DNA of 64,000 nt. Origin: Phascolarctos cinereus (Eukaryota > Chordata > Mammalia > Diprotodontia > Phascolarctidae). Shown here one piece after another: positions 12,140 to 23,234 of the stretch (within the stretch, counting starts at the first letter, position 1; each line of letters begins with the position of its first letter). The position numbers and the translations under genes were made by a program. Below the pieces are notes generated by a model. That model was given only the letters and a program-made list of their open reading frames with translations. It ran no database searches and was not told where the DNA came from. The DNA lies in contig NW_018344024.1 of the NCBI RefSeq assembly GCF_002099425.1, forward strand, positions 7,692,001 to 7,756,000, read 5' to 3'.

Positions 12140-12345
12140 TCAGAATCATATGAAAGATTATATATCTAGAAGGGTCCTCAGAGGTCATTTGGTCCCATCC
12201 CACATTTTGTGAGTAAGCAAACTGAGTCCCAAAGAGGTTAAGTGATTTGCCCAAGGTCATTCAGGTTATAAGTCACAGAAATGAGATTTGAACCTGGGTC
12301 CTCTGACTCAAAGTCTGCTGCTCTTTCCATTGCATGACATTGCCT
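12140..12345 (-). mobile_element. MIR SINE (marsupial MIR/THER1 type)
   Basis: Antisense MIR with the extended 3' part: agaagggtcctcagaggtca, agcaaactgagtcccaaaga, gatttgcccaaggtcattca, gagatttgaacctgggtcct. Confidence 0.88.
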
Positions 12346-12361
12346 CCTACTAAGAGTACTT

Positions 12362-12435
12362 CTTGTTCATCATCAATCAGACAAGTGTTCCCTGGACACC
12401 TGCTATGAGCAAAGTGCTGTGCTAGACATTTAACC
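12362..12435 (-). mobile_element. L2 LINE 3' fragment
   Basis: Short antisense L2 piece (acacctgctatgagcaaagt, gctgtgctagaca). Confidence 0.6.
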
Positions 12436-12754
12436 TAGCCAATGAGTCTACTCCCATTTTCCTAGTTATTGGGATTTGAGCTCTAATCCCGTGACTCCAG
12501 ATTCAGCTTTTCTTCTTAATTTTCTTTGATTTTTGGTTAAAGTGTATGCTCAAACAATATCTTAGACTATGTATGATGAAATGCCACATCTTTATTGTTA
12601 CAAGATAACTGGTTTAGAAAGATTAATTATTACTGCAGAATTTCTTGAATTAAATTTGTTCAACTTGGGGCTTAAAGATGTAGGATTAGACTATGAGCTG
12701 TAGTCAATTATTTGTGATGAAGATTCTGTCTTGTTGAAGTTCCTATGCTCTTTC

Positions 12755-12925
12755 TTTTTTAAAATAATATTTCATATTCTCCCCAGTTACATGCTAAATC
12801 AATTTTTAACATTTTGTGAAGTTTTGAGTTTCAAATTCTATCCCTCCTTCCTTCTCTCCTATCTCCCCTCACTGAACCTATGCTTTTCTAGGGGACAAAA
12901 AGAATTGTTCTGATCCATTTTGTGA
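12755..12925 (-). mobile_element. L1/HAL1 3' UTR fragment
   Basis: Antisense 3' UTR of the family seen intact at 15.28 kb: aatatttcatattctcccca, ttacatgctaaatcaatttt, tgagtttcaaattctatccc, then a pyrimidine-rich run. Confidence 0.65.
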
Positions 12926-13794
12926 AAATGAGAAAAATTCATGTGATAATAATTCTGGGATAGATAGTTTTAACATCATGCATGAGAGAGAATGAAGAAA
13001 GAAATATGTCTTCCCCTTCATTCACAACATAGATAGGCCTTTATACTTGACAATTAAGGTATAGAATACTTCACATAATTTTTCATCTGGGGCTCTCTCT
13101 GCCAGTGATATCTATCATTTCAAAGGTAAGCTTTGAGAGAATGTCAAGTTATGACCAGTGTTGTAGCTCTAGAATATTAAAGCAAGAGTTCAAAGAACAC
13201 AAAAAAGAGTTAAACACCCATTCTTCAACTGAAAAAGAAAAAAAAACCCAAAAACCCTGATAAGTTTTTAGCATGCTTCAGAAATAAGCTATGAAGAATT
13301 TTCTTTTTAAACAAAGAAGGGAAACGACAGACAAATTGTTCGACCCTGCTGACACCCATACTGATAACGTTAAAAATTGCTACTCATTTCATTTTGTCTG
13401 CTTTGAAAGTAATTTTGAGAAGTAGAAATAATTTAGAACACCATCTTTTCTGGAGTCATAAATTTACAAATCACCAGCAGATGTGACAAAGATTCACAGG
13501 GGACATTGCAAAGATAAAAATCAGAGGTGGGAGCAGGACAGAAACCTGCTGTCCACTAGTTTTTCAAGGTGAATGAACAGAAAAAGGTTTTGAAAGGGAA
13601 AATTCTCTGTCTGTGTTTGATAGACAGGGTAACATCAGGAAAATGGCATAGTTAATAATACTGGAAGTAGCACTAGGTCAGTGACATTGACGTGAACTAA
13701 CAAATTAATATCTCAGAGCAACATAGTCCTTGGTTTAAAAATAGAAAAAAAAATCACAAACTTACACTTGAAATGAATTAGACCAAAAACATTT
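12926..13794. other. Unassigned stretch
   Basis: Mostly unique-looking DNA with no coding pattern. Some CpGs are retained (for example gaaacgacag at 13321 and ttcgaccctg at 13339). Confidence 0.45.
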
Positions 13795-13895
13795 AACAAT
13801 ACCTTATATTTTTAGTGTACTTTGCATTTTGAAGATGCTTTCCAGGACATCCAGAATGTCATTTAACCATCACAATAACCCTATGAACTTAACAG
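13795..13895 (-). mobile_element. MIR3-type SINE fragment
   Basis: Antisense start of MIR3: tttgcattttgaagatgctt, ccatcacaataaccctatga. Confidence 0.55.
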
Positions 13896-14030
13896 TAATT
13901 CAATAAGCATTTTATTAAACACCTATACTGTGCCAGTGATCATTAGGCATTGGAGCTTCAAAGGCAAAAATGAAATTCCTGCCCTCAAGGAGCTAATATT
14001 GGAAGAGGGAGGGAACCAACATATTTAGGG
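13896..14030 (-). mobile_element. L2 LINE 3' end
   Basis: Antisense L2 (ttcaataagcattttattaa, ctgccctcaaggagctaata). A second, separate L2 starts at 14041. Confidence 0.75.
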
Positions 14031-14040
14031 AAAGTTAGTC

Positions 14041-14105
14041 AATAAGCTTTTATTAAGATCTTACTATTTATTATGCACGAGGCTAAGTTCTGGGGATACA
14101 AGTTG
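14041..14105 (-). mobile_element. L2 LINE, left piece of a split copy
   Basis: Antisense L2 3' end: gtcaataagcttttattaag, gaggctaagttctggggata. It is interrupted and resumes at 14277. Confidence 0.8.
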
Positions 14106-14276
14106 TATGTGTGCTTTGTCCTTCATTCTTGAAGAGGACCATCAGGGAGATGATGACATGACTCGCAATTGACTTTGTTTTTAGTGAGGGAGGGCTGTGC
14201 AAAGTCACTCCTCCAGAGCCATCTGGGTCCAGTGGCCAGATATCGATCAGGACAACTGGAGATGGCCCAGGATGAG
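14106..14276. mobile_element. Unclassified marsupial interspersed repeat inserted in L2
   Basis: The block with gaagaggaccatcagggaga, gatgatgacatgactcgcaa, gggagggctgtgcaaagtca and cagagccatctgggtccagt separates two collinear parts of one L2. I remember this text as a recurrent marsupial repeat but cannot name the family with confidence. It could be a short non-autonomous element. No clear target-site duplication is visible. Confidence 0.6.
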
Positions 14277-14960
14277 TACTTGCTCTCAAGAAGCTTCCAT
14301 TCTAATGGAAGAAGACAACATACACAGAAAACTGAAAAGAGAGGGTGGGGAAGGGAGTAGTAAGAAGGAAGGTACTACTAGTCCAGGGCTTGATGGAGGA
14401 GTCTACATTGCAGTCTGGTGAGAAATTAAAAGATGGCTGGCTTGGATACCCTCTTTAGATGGGGGTTCTGGAAGGAGATATCCAATTAGAGAAGATGTGA
14501 ATTCTAGGGTAGAAATGAGTATCTAGGATCAAGAGTTTTGTGGGGGCATGAAGGAGAGTCTGGACTGCAGCCTGAAGAGAGATGAAGAAAGTAAGATACA
14601 AAATATATGTAGATATAATTTTCACGAGCAGTTAACAAGGAACTGGAATGATCAAGAAAGGCATCCTGAAGAAGGTGACACTAAAGCTGAGTTTTGAAAG
14701 AAGCTAGGGCTTCTCTTAGGTAGATGTGAGGAAGAAGTGCATTCCAGGCTTGGAGGACAGAGATGAGAAATGGACTTGTGCTCTGGAAGTAGCAAACAGC
14801 CAGTTTGGGTTAGGATACAGTGCCTGAAGGACAGTTTATGCAGTAAGCCTAGAAAAGTAGAATCAAGTTAGTATACAGTTTTAAAAGCCAAACAGAGAAG
14901 TATTTCCTATCAAGGAGCTTACATTCTACTGGTGGGATACAACATGTTTGCTCAAAGCCC
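14277..14960 (-). mobile_element. L2 LINE, right piece of a split copy plus short L2 fragments
   Basis: Resumes exactly where the left piece stopped (tgctctcaagaagcttccat, aatggaagaagacaacatac) and runs upstream through gaactggaatgatcaagaaa and gtgcattccaggcttggagg. A further short 3' piece lies at 14880-14960 (atcaaggagcttacattcta). Confidence 0.8.
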
Positions 14961-15082
14961 AAGGATCTCCCAAATCCTGGCCTCACATGGACTGGGTTCA
15001 TTACTGAGGGGATGGCCTCAAAGGGTAATTTTCTATAGGTTTATTGCCCCAATCTGGAGTTACTTCAGGAAAATCTAACATA

Positions 15083-15154
15083 CAAGGTGTCCTAAAAGTC
15101 TTAATGCATGTATTTAATATCTTCAAACTGCACCATGACTTTTGGGACACTCTA
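15083..15154. mobile_element. Mariner-type MITE (72 bp hairpin)
   Basis: The ends are inverted: caaggtgtcctaaaagtctt on the left pairs with the reverse complement of gacttttgggacactc on the right. Both sides abut TA, the target of mariner transposases. The inner part is also palindromic (ttaatgca / tgcacca). It is too short to code, so a non-autonomous derivative. Confidence 0.72.
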
Positions 15155-15266
15155 TATTCATGTTATTACTCATGTCTAGGTTCCCTCTGCCCCAAGGAGG
15201 GTAAAAAAGGGTTCCTAGTTTTTCTATGAATAAAGTAGTACAGACAGATCAGGTGTGAGCAATATT

Positions 15267-15279
15267 TATCTTCAGTCTT
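15267..15279. repeat. Target-site duplication, left copy (HAL1)
   Basis: tatcttcagtctt, repeated exactly at 18828-18840 on the other side of the HAL1. Confidence 0.9.
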
Positions 15280-16889
15280 TTTTTGTTTAATATTTTATTT
15301 TTTCCCCAATCACATGTTAAAGGAATTTTTCACATTAGTTTTTTTTAAGATGTTGAGTTCCAAATTCTCTCTCCCTCCTAGCCTCTCTCATTGAGAAGGC
15401 AAACAATTTGATATAACTTATACATGTTCAGTCATGAGAAACATATTTCCATATTAGCCATGTTGTAAAAGAAAGAACAAAAAACTCCAAGAAAAGTAAG
15501 GTAAAAATGGATGCTTTGATCAACATTCAGACTCAATTAGTTCTTTGTCTAGAGATGGCTAGCATTTTTTATCATAAGTCCTTCAGAACTGTCTTGGATC
15601 ATTGTATCACTAAGAACAGCTAAGTCATTCACAGCTGTACAATATTGCTATTTCTATGTAGGGTTCTCCTGATTCTGCTCATTTCATTTTGAATTGGTTC
15701 ATGTAAATCTTTACAGGTTTTTCTGAGAGCATCCTGCTCATCATTTCTTATAGCATGACAGTATTTCATCACAACCATATATCACAACTTGTTCAGCCAT
15801 TCTCCAATTGATGGGCATCCTCTCAATTTCCAATTCTCTGCTACTACTAAAAGAACTGCTATAAATGCTTTTGTACATTTAAGTCCTTTTCCTTTCTGTT
15901 TTTACTATATCATTGAGATACAGACTTAGTAGTGGTGTTGCTACATCAAAGGGTATTCATGGTTTTATAGCTTTTTGGTCATACTTCCAAATTATTCTCC
16001 AGAATGGTTGAGTTAGTTTACAACTCCACCAAAAGTGCATTTGTGTCTCAATTTTCCCTACATCCTCTCCAACATTTGTAGTTTTCCTTTTCTGTCATAT
16101 TAATCAATTTGTAGGTGTGGAGTGGTACCTTAGAATTGTTTTAATTTACATTTCTCTAATCAACAATTATTTAGAGCATTTTTTTCCCATATGGTTACAG
16201 ATAGCTTTGATTTCTTTATCTGAAAACTACCTGTTTATATTCTTTGACTACTTATCAATTGGGAAATGGCTCTAATTTTGTTTTTAATAAATTTGACTCA
16301 GTTCTCTATATATTTGAGAAATTAAGCCTTTTCAGAGAAACTTGCTGTAATTTTTTCACAGTTATGATTAATAACTGTATTTCCCTCCATCCTACTTCTG
16401 CTCCCCCCCAATTTGTCCTACTCTCTCTCTGTTTTTACCCAGTTCATCCTCAAAAGTTGACTACTGCCTCCTCCAATCCATCCTCCCTTTTATCAGCCCC
16501 CCCTTCTCTTATCCCCTTCCACCCCTGCTTTCTTGTAGTATAAGATAGATGTCTATATCTAACTGAATATGTTTATTCTTCTTCTTTGAGAGTAAGGTTT
16601 AAGCACTGACACCCTCCCCTCCCCTATCTTCCCTTCCACTGTAAAAGCTCTTTCCTGCCTGTTTTATATGAGATCATTTACCTCATTCTACTTCTCCTTT
16701 TGACTTTCTTCCAATGCGTTCCTCTCTCTTACTCTTCAATTTAATTTAATTTTTTAGATTATCTTCCCATCATTTTCAACTGGAACCCATGCTCTCTGTC
16801 TATGGACACTCCTCTAATAATGAGAAAGTTCTTAGGAGTTACAAGTATCCTCTTCCCATGTAGGAATGTAAACAGTTTTACCTTTTGAA

Positions 16890-17960
16890 TCCCTTAGGAT
16901 TGCTCTTTCCTGTTTACCTTTTTATACTTCTCTTGACTTTTGTATTTGAAAATCAGATTTTCTATTCAGCTCTGGTCTATTTCATTGAATGTCTATTTTC
17001 CCCCCTGAAGGATTATGCTCAGTTTTGCTGCATGGTGATTATTGGTTGCAATCCTAGCTCTTTTGCTTTCCAGAATATCATCATCCAAGCTATCTGATCC
17101 TTTAGTGTAAAAGCTGATGAATCTTTGGTCATCTTAGCTGTGGCTCCACAATATTTGAATTGTTTCTTTCTGTTTTCTTGATCTGGGAATGCTGGAATTT
17201 GGCTGCATTCCTGGGAGTTTTCATTTTTGGATCTCTTACAGGAGGTGATTGACAGATTCTTTCCATTTCTATTTTACCCTCTGGTTCTTGAATATCATGG
17301 CAGATTTCCTTGACAGTTTCTTGAAAGATAATGTCTGGGCCCTTTTTTTTTTTATCATGGCTTTTTGGTAGTCCAGTAACTCTTAAATTATCTCTTCTGG
17401 ATCTATATTCCAGGTCAGTTGTTTTTCCAATGAGATATTTCATATTTTCTTCTATTTTTTCATCCTTTTGATTTTGTTTTATTGCTTCTTGATACCTCAT
17501 GGAGTCATTAGCTTCCACTTTCTCTGTTCTAATTTTTAAAGAATTATTTTCTTCATTATGCTTTTGTTCCTCCTTTTCTATTTTGCCTCATTTTCTATTT
17601 GGCCAATTCTACTTTTTAAGGAGTTTTTTCCTTCAATGAATTTTTGTATACCTTTTTCTGTTTGTGCAATTCTGCTTTTTAAGGAGTTCTTTTCTTCAGT
17701 GAATTTTTGTACCACCTTTTCCATTTGGTCAATTCAGCTTTTAAAGCAATTCTTTTTGTTGGATTTTTGTGTCTCTTTCGCCATTTGGCCTATTTTGTTT
17801 TCTAAAGTGTTATTTTCTTCAGTATTTTTGTGCCTCTTTTACCAAGTTGTTGACTCTTTTTTCATGATTTTCTTGCATTAGTGCCATTTCTTTCCCCAAT
17901 TTCCCCTCTTCCTCTCTTATTTGATTAAAAAAAATCCTTTTAGAATGCTTCCAGAAATTC
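16890..17960 (-). pseudogene. L1 ORF1-like gene of the HAL1, decayed
   Basis: ORF1p is a trimeric RNA-binding chaperone of L1. The longest open part (17129-17518, 129 codons) holds the start of the RRM-like domain, with the signature YRSRRDNLRVTGLPKS and, later, KTPRNA. Upstream (17520-17960) lies the degraded heptad-rich coiled coil. Downstream the C-terminal domain is in another frame and has stops; a match to the 'QP.I.YPAKLS' region is still visible near 17040-17060 on the minus strand. Frameshifts separate the three parts, so no functional ORF1p is expected. Confidence 0.85.
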
Positions 17961-18802
17961 TTTTTGGGCCTGAAACCAATTCACATTTTTCTTTGATTGT
18001 TTGAATCTAGCAGGTTTGACTTTGTTGTCTTCTTCATAGTTTATGTTTTCATCTTCCCTGTCACCCTAGTAATTTTCTATAGTCAGGATAATTTTTTGTT
18101 GTTTGCTCAATTTCCCAGCCTATTTCTTGACTTTTAACTTTATATTAAAATTGGGCTGTGCTCCCGGGATATCAGGGGCACTATCCCAAGCTTCAGGTTT
18201 TTTTGTGCAGCTGTGTTCAGAGCTAGTTCTGGGGGTCTGTAAGCTTCCAGTTCTTCCAAGGTGGTATGATCTAAGGAGAGGTGTGTTTACTACTCTCCTT
18301 GCCTGTGCCCTGATCTATGAGTGACCACAAACACTCTTTTCTGCCATAAAACTATGACTAGGGTCCCTACTTCCCTGTGGCCACAAGTTATGGTGTGCTA
18401 GTGCTCCTCACCCTGTGACTGTGACCCAAGACTGTGATCAGAGTATGGGCAATACAACACAGTCCTGCACTCAGTGCCAGTAAAGGGCCTTTAATCTCCT
18501 TATGACCAGTTGTCTAACCTCCTTATGGTTTTGGGGCCGAGAGTTCTGGAAGTAGTTGCTGCTGTAGCTCATTCAGTCACCCCCAGGCCTGCTCCTGTTT
18601 TGCAGAGGCACCACCTGTCCTGGCGTAGCCTGAGCTCCACTCTCCCCCTGGAGTGATAGACTTTTCCTACTGACCTTCTAAGTTGTCTTGGGGTAGCAAT
18701 TATTTCACCCATTCATTTTGAGGGTTCTGCAGAATGTATTTTGAGGTGTTATTTTAGATTGTTTGGAGAAATTTGGGAGGACTCAGGTGAATTCCTGCCT
18801 TT

Positions 18803-18827
18803 TCTCTGCCATCTTTGCTCCACTCCC
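18803..18827 (-). promoter_or_regulatory. YY1-like site at the HAL1 5' end
   Basis: The minus strand reads gagcaaagatggcagag within the first 25 bases of the element. caAGATGGC matches the YY1 core. A YY1 site at this place in human L1 directs start-site choice; the same role here is inference. Confidence 0.55.
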
Positions 18828-18840
18828 TATCTTCAGTCTT
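18828..18840. repeat. Target-site duplication, right copy (HAL1)
   Basis: tatcttcagtctt, identical to 15267-15279. Confidence 0.9.
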
Positions 18841-18889
18841 ATTTACCCTTCTTTGTATCTTTTCCTTTCCTTCCTTTCCTTTCTGAGTA

Positions 18890-19035
18890 CTTGGCAAGCA
18901 TTTATTGAATGTGAATGAATAATCTAGCTCAACTCCCTCATTTTAGAAATAGATTTAGAGAAGTTGAGTGACATGATCCCAGAGTTGAACACACTTAATC
19001 CAAATCTAATTCTCTTAACAATGCATTGACGTTGC
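18890..19035 (-). mobile_element. MIR SINE fragment
   Basis: Antisense MIR: tctagctcaactccctcatt, gaagttgagtgacatgatcc, then the tRNA-like head region with taattctcttaacaatgcat. Confidence 0.7.
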
Positions 19036-19125
19036 CTCATTATAGGAAGGAGAAAAACTGCACCACCTAAGATGTTAGGTAGCAATGTTGAGAATGCATG
19101 GAACAAGCAATGGAGGCCCAAAGCA

Positions 19126-19320
19126 GAGAGACAGCATGATGAAGTGGAAAGACCCCTGACCTTGAAGTCAGACCTGTTCTGAGGGTTATTCTGTAACCTC
19201 TCTGAACTTCAGTTTCTTTATCTACAAAATGGGAACGTTCATAATTTTGCTACATTCCAAATAAGATTATTAAATAGAAAGTATTGCGAAAGTCATTTAT
19301 TATTAATAAAGCAAATAAGT
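19126..19320 (+). mobile_element. MIR SINE
   Basis: MIR: cagcatgatgaagtggaaag, ctgaacttcagtttctttat, tacaaaatgggaac. The tail runs into tattattaataaag. Confidence 0.75.
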
Positions 19321-19924
19321 GAACATTGACCTGATTTGTTTTAATAATTGCCCTTAAAACTAGTTTTCAGATAAAACTTCAATTTTTTACTTAGGAAAAC
19401 AGAAAATTTATATTTTAAAATCTGATTGTCAAGCTTTTGAGCTCAATGGTTTTGAGCTCAAAGTTTTTTCCTTTCAAAGGGGAAAATCATTGATTTTGAT
19501 AGAATAACAATAGTAAAACAGCATTCCAGTGTAAATGTAGGAAAATGGCAAATTAATGTGTACATGTGGTGGTGGGAAATGCAGTTGGAGGGAAAACAAA
19601 TCTTTCATCTTATCTGGCCCCAGATTATGGCAATCAGATTTCTCATCTCAATTGAAGCAGTTTATCCAAAGGGCAATGAGAAGGTGCACGGCGGGCATAA
19701 GTGGGCCACAACGTATTTCATTTGTTGACTTATGTACCAGAAAGACTTGAACAGAAATCATTGAACACATGGTTGATCAGCATAGGGGGTGGGATAGTTA
19801 TACAGGAAGATGTCAGATGCTATTCTGGTACCCAGAAGAATATGACAGTAAAAGAACCAAAACTTTGGTGAATAAGAATTAGAAATCTTTTCTGACCTTC
19901 CACAATTACCTTGTGTTAAATTTG
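19321..19924. other. Unassigned stretch
   Basis: No named repeat. A short frame at 19556-19750 shows no motif. Confidence 0.45.
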
Positions 19925-20090
19925 TACGTCTTTTGGATATTTTTATATTTGTGCATGTTTTCCCCTAATCGAATGTAATTTCCTTGAGAGTAGAGACTTC
20001 TTCCTTTTTCGTCTTCATATCCTCAATACCTAGGATAGTGTCTGGTACATAGTAAGCCCTTAATAAATGCTTATTGAATAATTAAAGAAT
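19925..20090 (+). mobile_element. L2 LINE 3' end
   Basis: Sense L2: tttccttgagagtagagact, tcaatacctaggatagtgtc, acatagtaagcccttaataa, ending in gcttattgaataatt. Confidence 0.85.
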
Positions 20091-20299
20091 CGAATAATAT
20101 GAGAAGATGTGCTATGAGAATACAGAAGGAGGTAGTTTTTCACACTGTTGAAAGGAAAGCATGGAAGGTTGAGGAAGGTTTTTAGTGAAACAAAAGTAAA
20201 TATCTATAAAAAATTATCCTTGGGCATGAATATATGTTATTTGTTCATTAGTCTTCTGGTATCATCAGTATAGGCCTATGGTTTAGTAAATAAATTCTA

Positions 20300-20425
20300 A
20301 CAAGTTGCCTTAGAGACTCATCCTGATTACTGACTTGGTAAGGGTCACAAATCACTGTATCAAAAGCAGGATTTGAACCTAGGTCTTCCTGACTCTAGGT
20401 CAGAACTCTCTCCATTACACAGAGA
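20300..20425 (-). mobile_element. MIR SINE fragment
   Basis: Antisense MIR head: aggatttgaacctaggtctt, cctgactctaggtcagaact. A very short sense MIR head also appears at 20702-20760 (aatggaaagagtgcttcatt). Confidence 0.7.
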
Positions 20426-20760
20426 ACTATAACTATGGGTGAAAAATTTAGATTGTACTTTCTCAGGGTGCATTTCCTCCCCCCTCCAATACCAAAAGCC
20501 CCATTCCCATCTGTACCCTTGGCCCCTGGCCCCTGGCCCCTGCCTTCTCAGCATCAGCCAGTCCTTCAGAAATTTTGTGGTATCCCAGCACAGGCTTCTT
20601 CACTCCAGGTGGCTACACCACAGGTGACCCTCATGCCTCCTGTTTCTCGCTGGCACAAAAATGACTAGTTATGGTATATTGACTATGCCACACTGTATAA
20701 ACAACATGATGTAATGGAAAGAGTGCTTCATTAGGAGTCAGTGATAATTAGCAGTACGGT

Positions 20761-21760
20761 CTTATAATTAACAATAAATTAGGCAGTACATTATTCTGGA
20801 AATGCAGAGTACTGGTACATTTCTTAGTTTAGCTAGAGAGAAAAAAATAGTAAAGATGGTGTGTAAGAGCAATTATGCTAAAGAAAAGACAGTCAAAAGA
20901 AAAGTCGGTTTCAGAAACATCCCCAAAGGGTAAAAGAAAGCAGCTGACCCCCTGTCTTTCTTGGATTTACAAACATATGTGAACTCCCAGTAACCCACAG
21001 GGGATAATTTTATTAGCCATGAAGGACTCCCAGGTGAAACTGACAACTCAATTTCACCAAAACACAAAATATTAAAGCCATTAAGCTATTAAAATGATTA
21101 CTTAAAAACACTCTTCCCTGGAACAACCAAGTATGAAAGCAAATAGGCAAATTTTCAGTGTGGAGCCATCTCCGCATTCTAATTTGAAACAAAACAAAAC
21201 AAAACTAAGCAGCAAAAGACAAAATTGAGGAATGCTAGTGAAGTATGCTCATTTTTTTCTAGTCAATCACACTAATCTTTATGAAAAGAATTCGCTGTAT
21301 AAAACTGATGGACAAATCAAAATTTAGAATCAGCCTTTTGGAGAATGAGTTAAAATGTTTGGAGTAAAGATGAATTATACAGATTATGGGTACTGAATTG
21401 AAAACTAAGAGAACAGAGGGAAAGGAAGTTTTGTTTATCAGAGCAAATAGCATATCCATATATTTGAAGGCATGAGTTTTGGGGTATAAATTACAGAGAT
21501 TGTAAATAGTAACCGCTAATCTCTGTTTTTTGGACACTAATCCTATAATAGCCCAGAGTACAGAGATCATAGATTATGCAACAGCATAAATACGAATGAA
21601 ATTGGCTACTTCTTGACTCAACTACTACACGCTCAATGTCACCACTTTGGAGGACTGTACACGAGGAATACAGTTTGTATTTGTGTTCTCAAGATTAAAA
21701 GACATCCACAGCCTATTCCTAGCCATCAGGTTTCGTTATGGAAAAGAAACCCTGTCTTCA
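20761..21760. other. Unassigned stretch
   Basis: Unique-looking AT-rich DNA. A minus-strand frame at 21259-21570 (103 codons) has no motif or gene context. Confidence 0.45.
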
Positions 21761-21764
21761 ATTT

Positions 21765-22460
21765 AGCTCAATTAAAAATCATTTGTTAGGAGTCTACTAT
21801 GTGTGCTAAATACTACTCTCTTCAGAAAATGACAAAATGAAAAACATTTCTTGTTCTCAAGGAGCTTACATTCTCCTGGGGTGAAATACATGTATGTGAA
21901 TTAGTAAATGGAAGATATCAAGGAGGGAAATATGTGAGCTCCATGAGGGAGGGCATGGCCTGCTGTTTTACTTTTCTTTGTAGGCCCAATGCTTAATATG
22001 ATGCCAGACACATGGTAAGCACTTAACGTAATCAGCAAAGGCTTCCCATAAAAAGTGTCATGTCACATGAACTGAGCTATAAGGGAAGCTAGTAACTCTG
22101 AGAGACAGAAATACATCCCAGACACAGGGCCCATGGTGAAGGGGTGAGAGTAGAATGTTGAGGTTAGATAACAGCAAAGAGGCCACTTAGTCTACAATAC
22201 AGAGTGAAGGAAGGGGAATATAAAATGAGTCTGGAAAGATAGGCTGGAGACAAGACTGTGAAGACTGTAAATGCCCAACAAAGAAATTTGTATTTTATCC
22301 TAGGGACAATAAGGAATTGTCAGAGATTATTGAGCAAGAGAGAGATGTTGTCATGCTTTGTGTTTAAGAAAATTACCTTGGCAGTTGTATGAAGGATAGA
22401 TTTGAGAGGAGAGAGAAAAGGAGTTGGGAGATCAGTTAGTGGCTATTTTAGCACAATAGG
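21765..22460 (-). mobile_element. L2 LINE, minus strand, with a plus-strand L2 tail inside
   Basis: Antisense L2 3' end at 21765-21900 (atttgttaggagtctactat, tctcaaggagcttacattct). It continues at 22040-22460 (gtatgaaggatagatttgag, atcagttagtggctatttta). Between them, at about 21930-22035, a sense L2 3' end occurs (gtgagctccatgagggaggg, acacatggtaagcacttaac), so one L2 lies within or against another in opposite orientation. Confidence 0.78.
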
Positions 22461-23234
22461 CACAAGGGACTGATGTTCTGAACTATCAGGATAATTAATT
22501 GTGCCTGTGTAGAGAAGAGAATGGATTTGAGTGGCTTTCTTTTTTCCACAGATCAGTTTACCCAAATGTTTCTACCAAAAGTATGCACAGATCATGGGCC
22601 AGGTGTGCCTAGATGTGCTCAAACACTCCACCCATGCTCTATGTATACCTATGCTTTCAAGATTAGATATGAGCTGGTTTTGAGTTGAGGAATGAAAAGG
22701 AACTTGAATGATTGTCTTCTCCCTGGATCACTACTGATCATGTGTCTGGAATTGTGTCTTATGTATTGAGATAAAGAAAGGGTAAAAGAGAAGCAAGAGA
22801 GGAAAAAGGAGAAAGAGGAAAAAACAAGTAGAGGTGGAAAGCTGGAAGGTGGGGAATGGTGCTGAGAGAGACTTTGAAGGACATTGTAAGAGCTAGTTTT
22901 ACTCACTGAGAAATCGACATTAAGACCTTCTAAAGCAGAGCTAGAATGGTGGCTACCTTAATTCTTTCCCACCTCAAGCCCTGGCTCCCAAGAGGAGAAC
23001 AATTGTGCTTTTCTTTTCCTTTCTGGCAGATATCAAGTGAATACATCATCATAGAGATATCTTTGTCTCCCCTGCTAACATAAACACAACTAAATTTGAT
23101 ATGGAGAAAGTTCCTAGTACAATGATGATGCTTCAATATTGCAAGGATCTGTGACTCTCCATTGATAGAGATTACACATTCTGGCATAATATTTATGAAT
23201 TTTATTGACAAAAAGAATTCATCTCTTAGTTTTG
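22461..23234. other. Unassigned stretch
   Basis: No named repeat except a purine-rich run near 22770-22830. No coding pattern. Confidence 0.45.

Larger units (their letters stand above)
15280..18827 (-). mobile_element. HAL1 (half-L1), apparently full-length insertion
   Basis: Minus-strand element of 3,548 bp bounded by a perfect 13-bp target-site duplication. From its 5' end (18827): a leader starting gggagtggagcaaagatggc, like the start of other mammalian L1s; a GC-richer 5' UTR to about 18000; ORF1 (about 17960-16890); a pyrimidine-rich linker (16740-16390 on the plus strand); the L1 ORF2 C-terminal remnant and 3' UTR (about 16330-15290); and a T-rich left end equal to its A tail. The endonuclease and reverse transcriptase parts of ORF2 are absent, which defines HAL1. 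Moderately old. Confidence 0.88.

Noticed and set aside
17558-17881. Plus-strand frame of 107 codons with repeated Phe-rich blocks
   Set aside because: It is antisense to the coiled-coil part of the decayed ORF1 of the HAL1. The blocks reflect the heptad repeats on the other strand.
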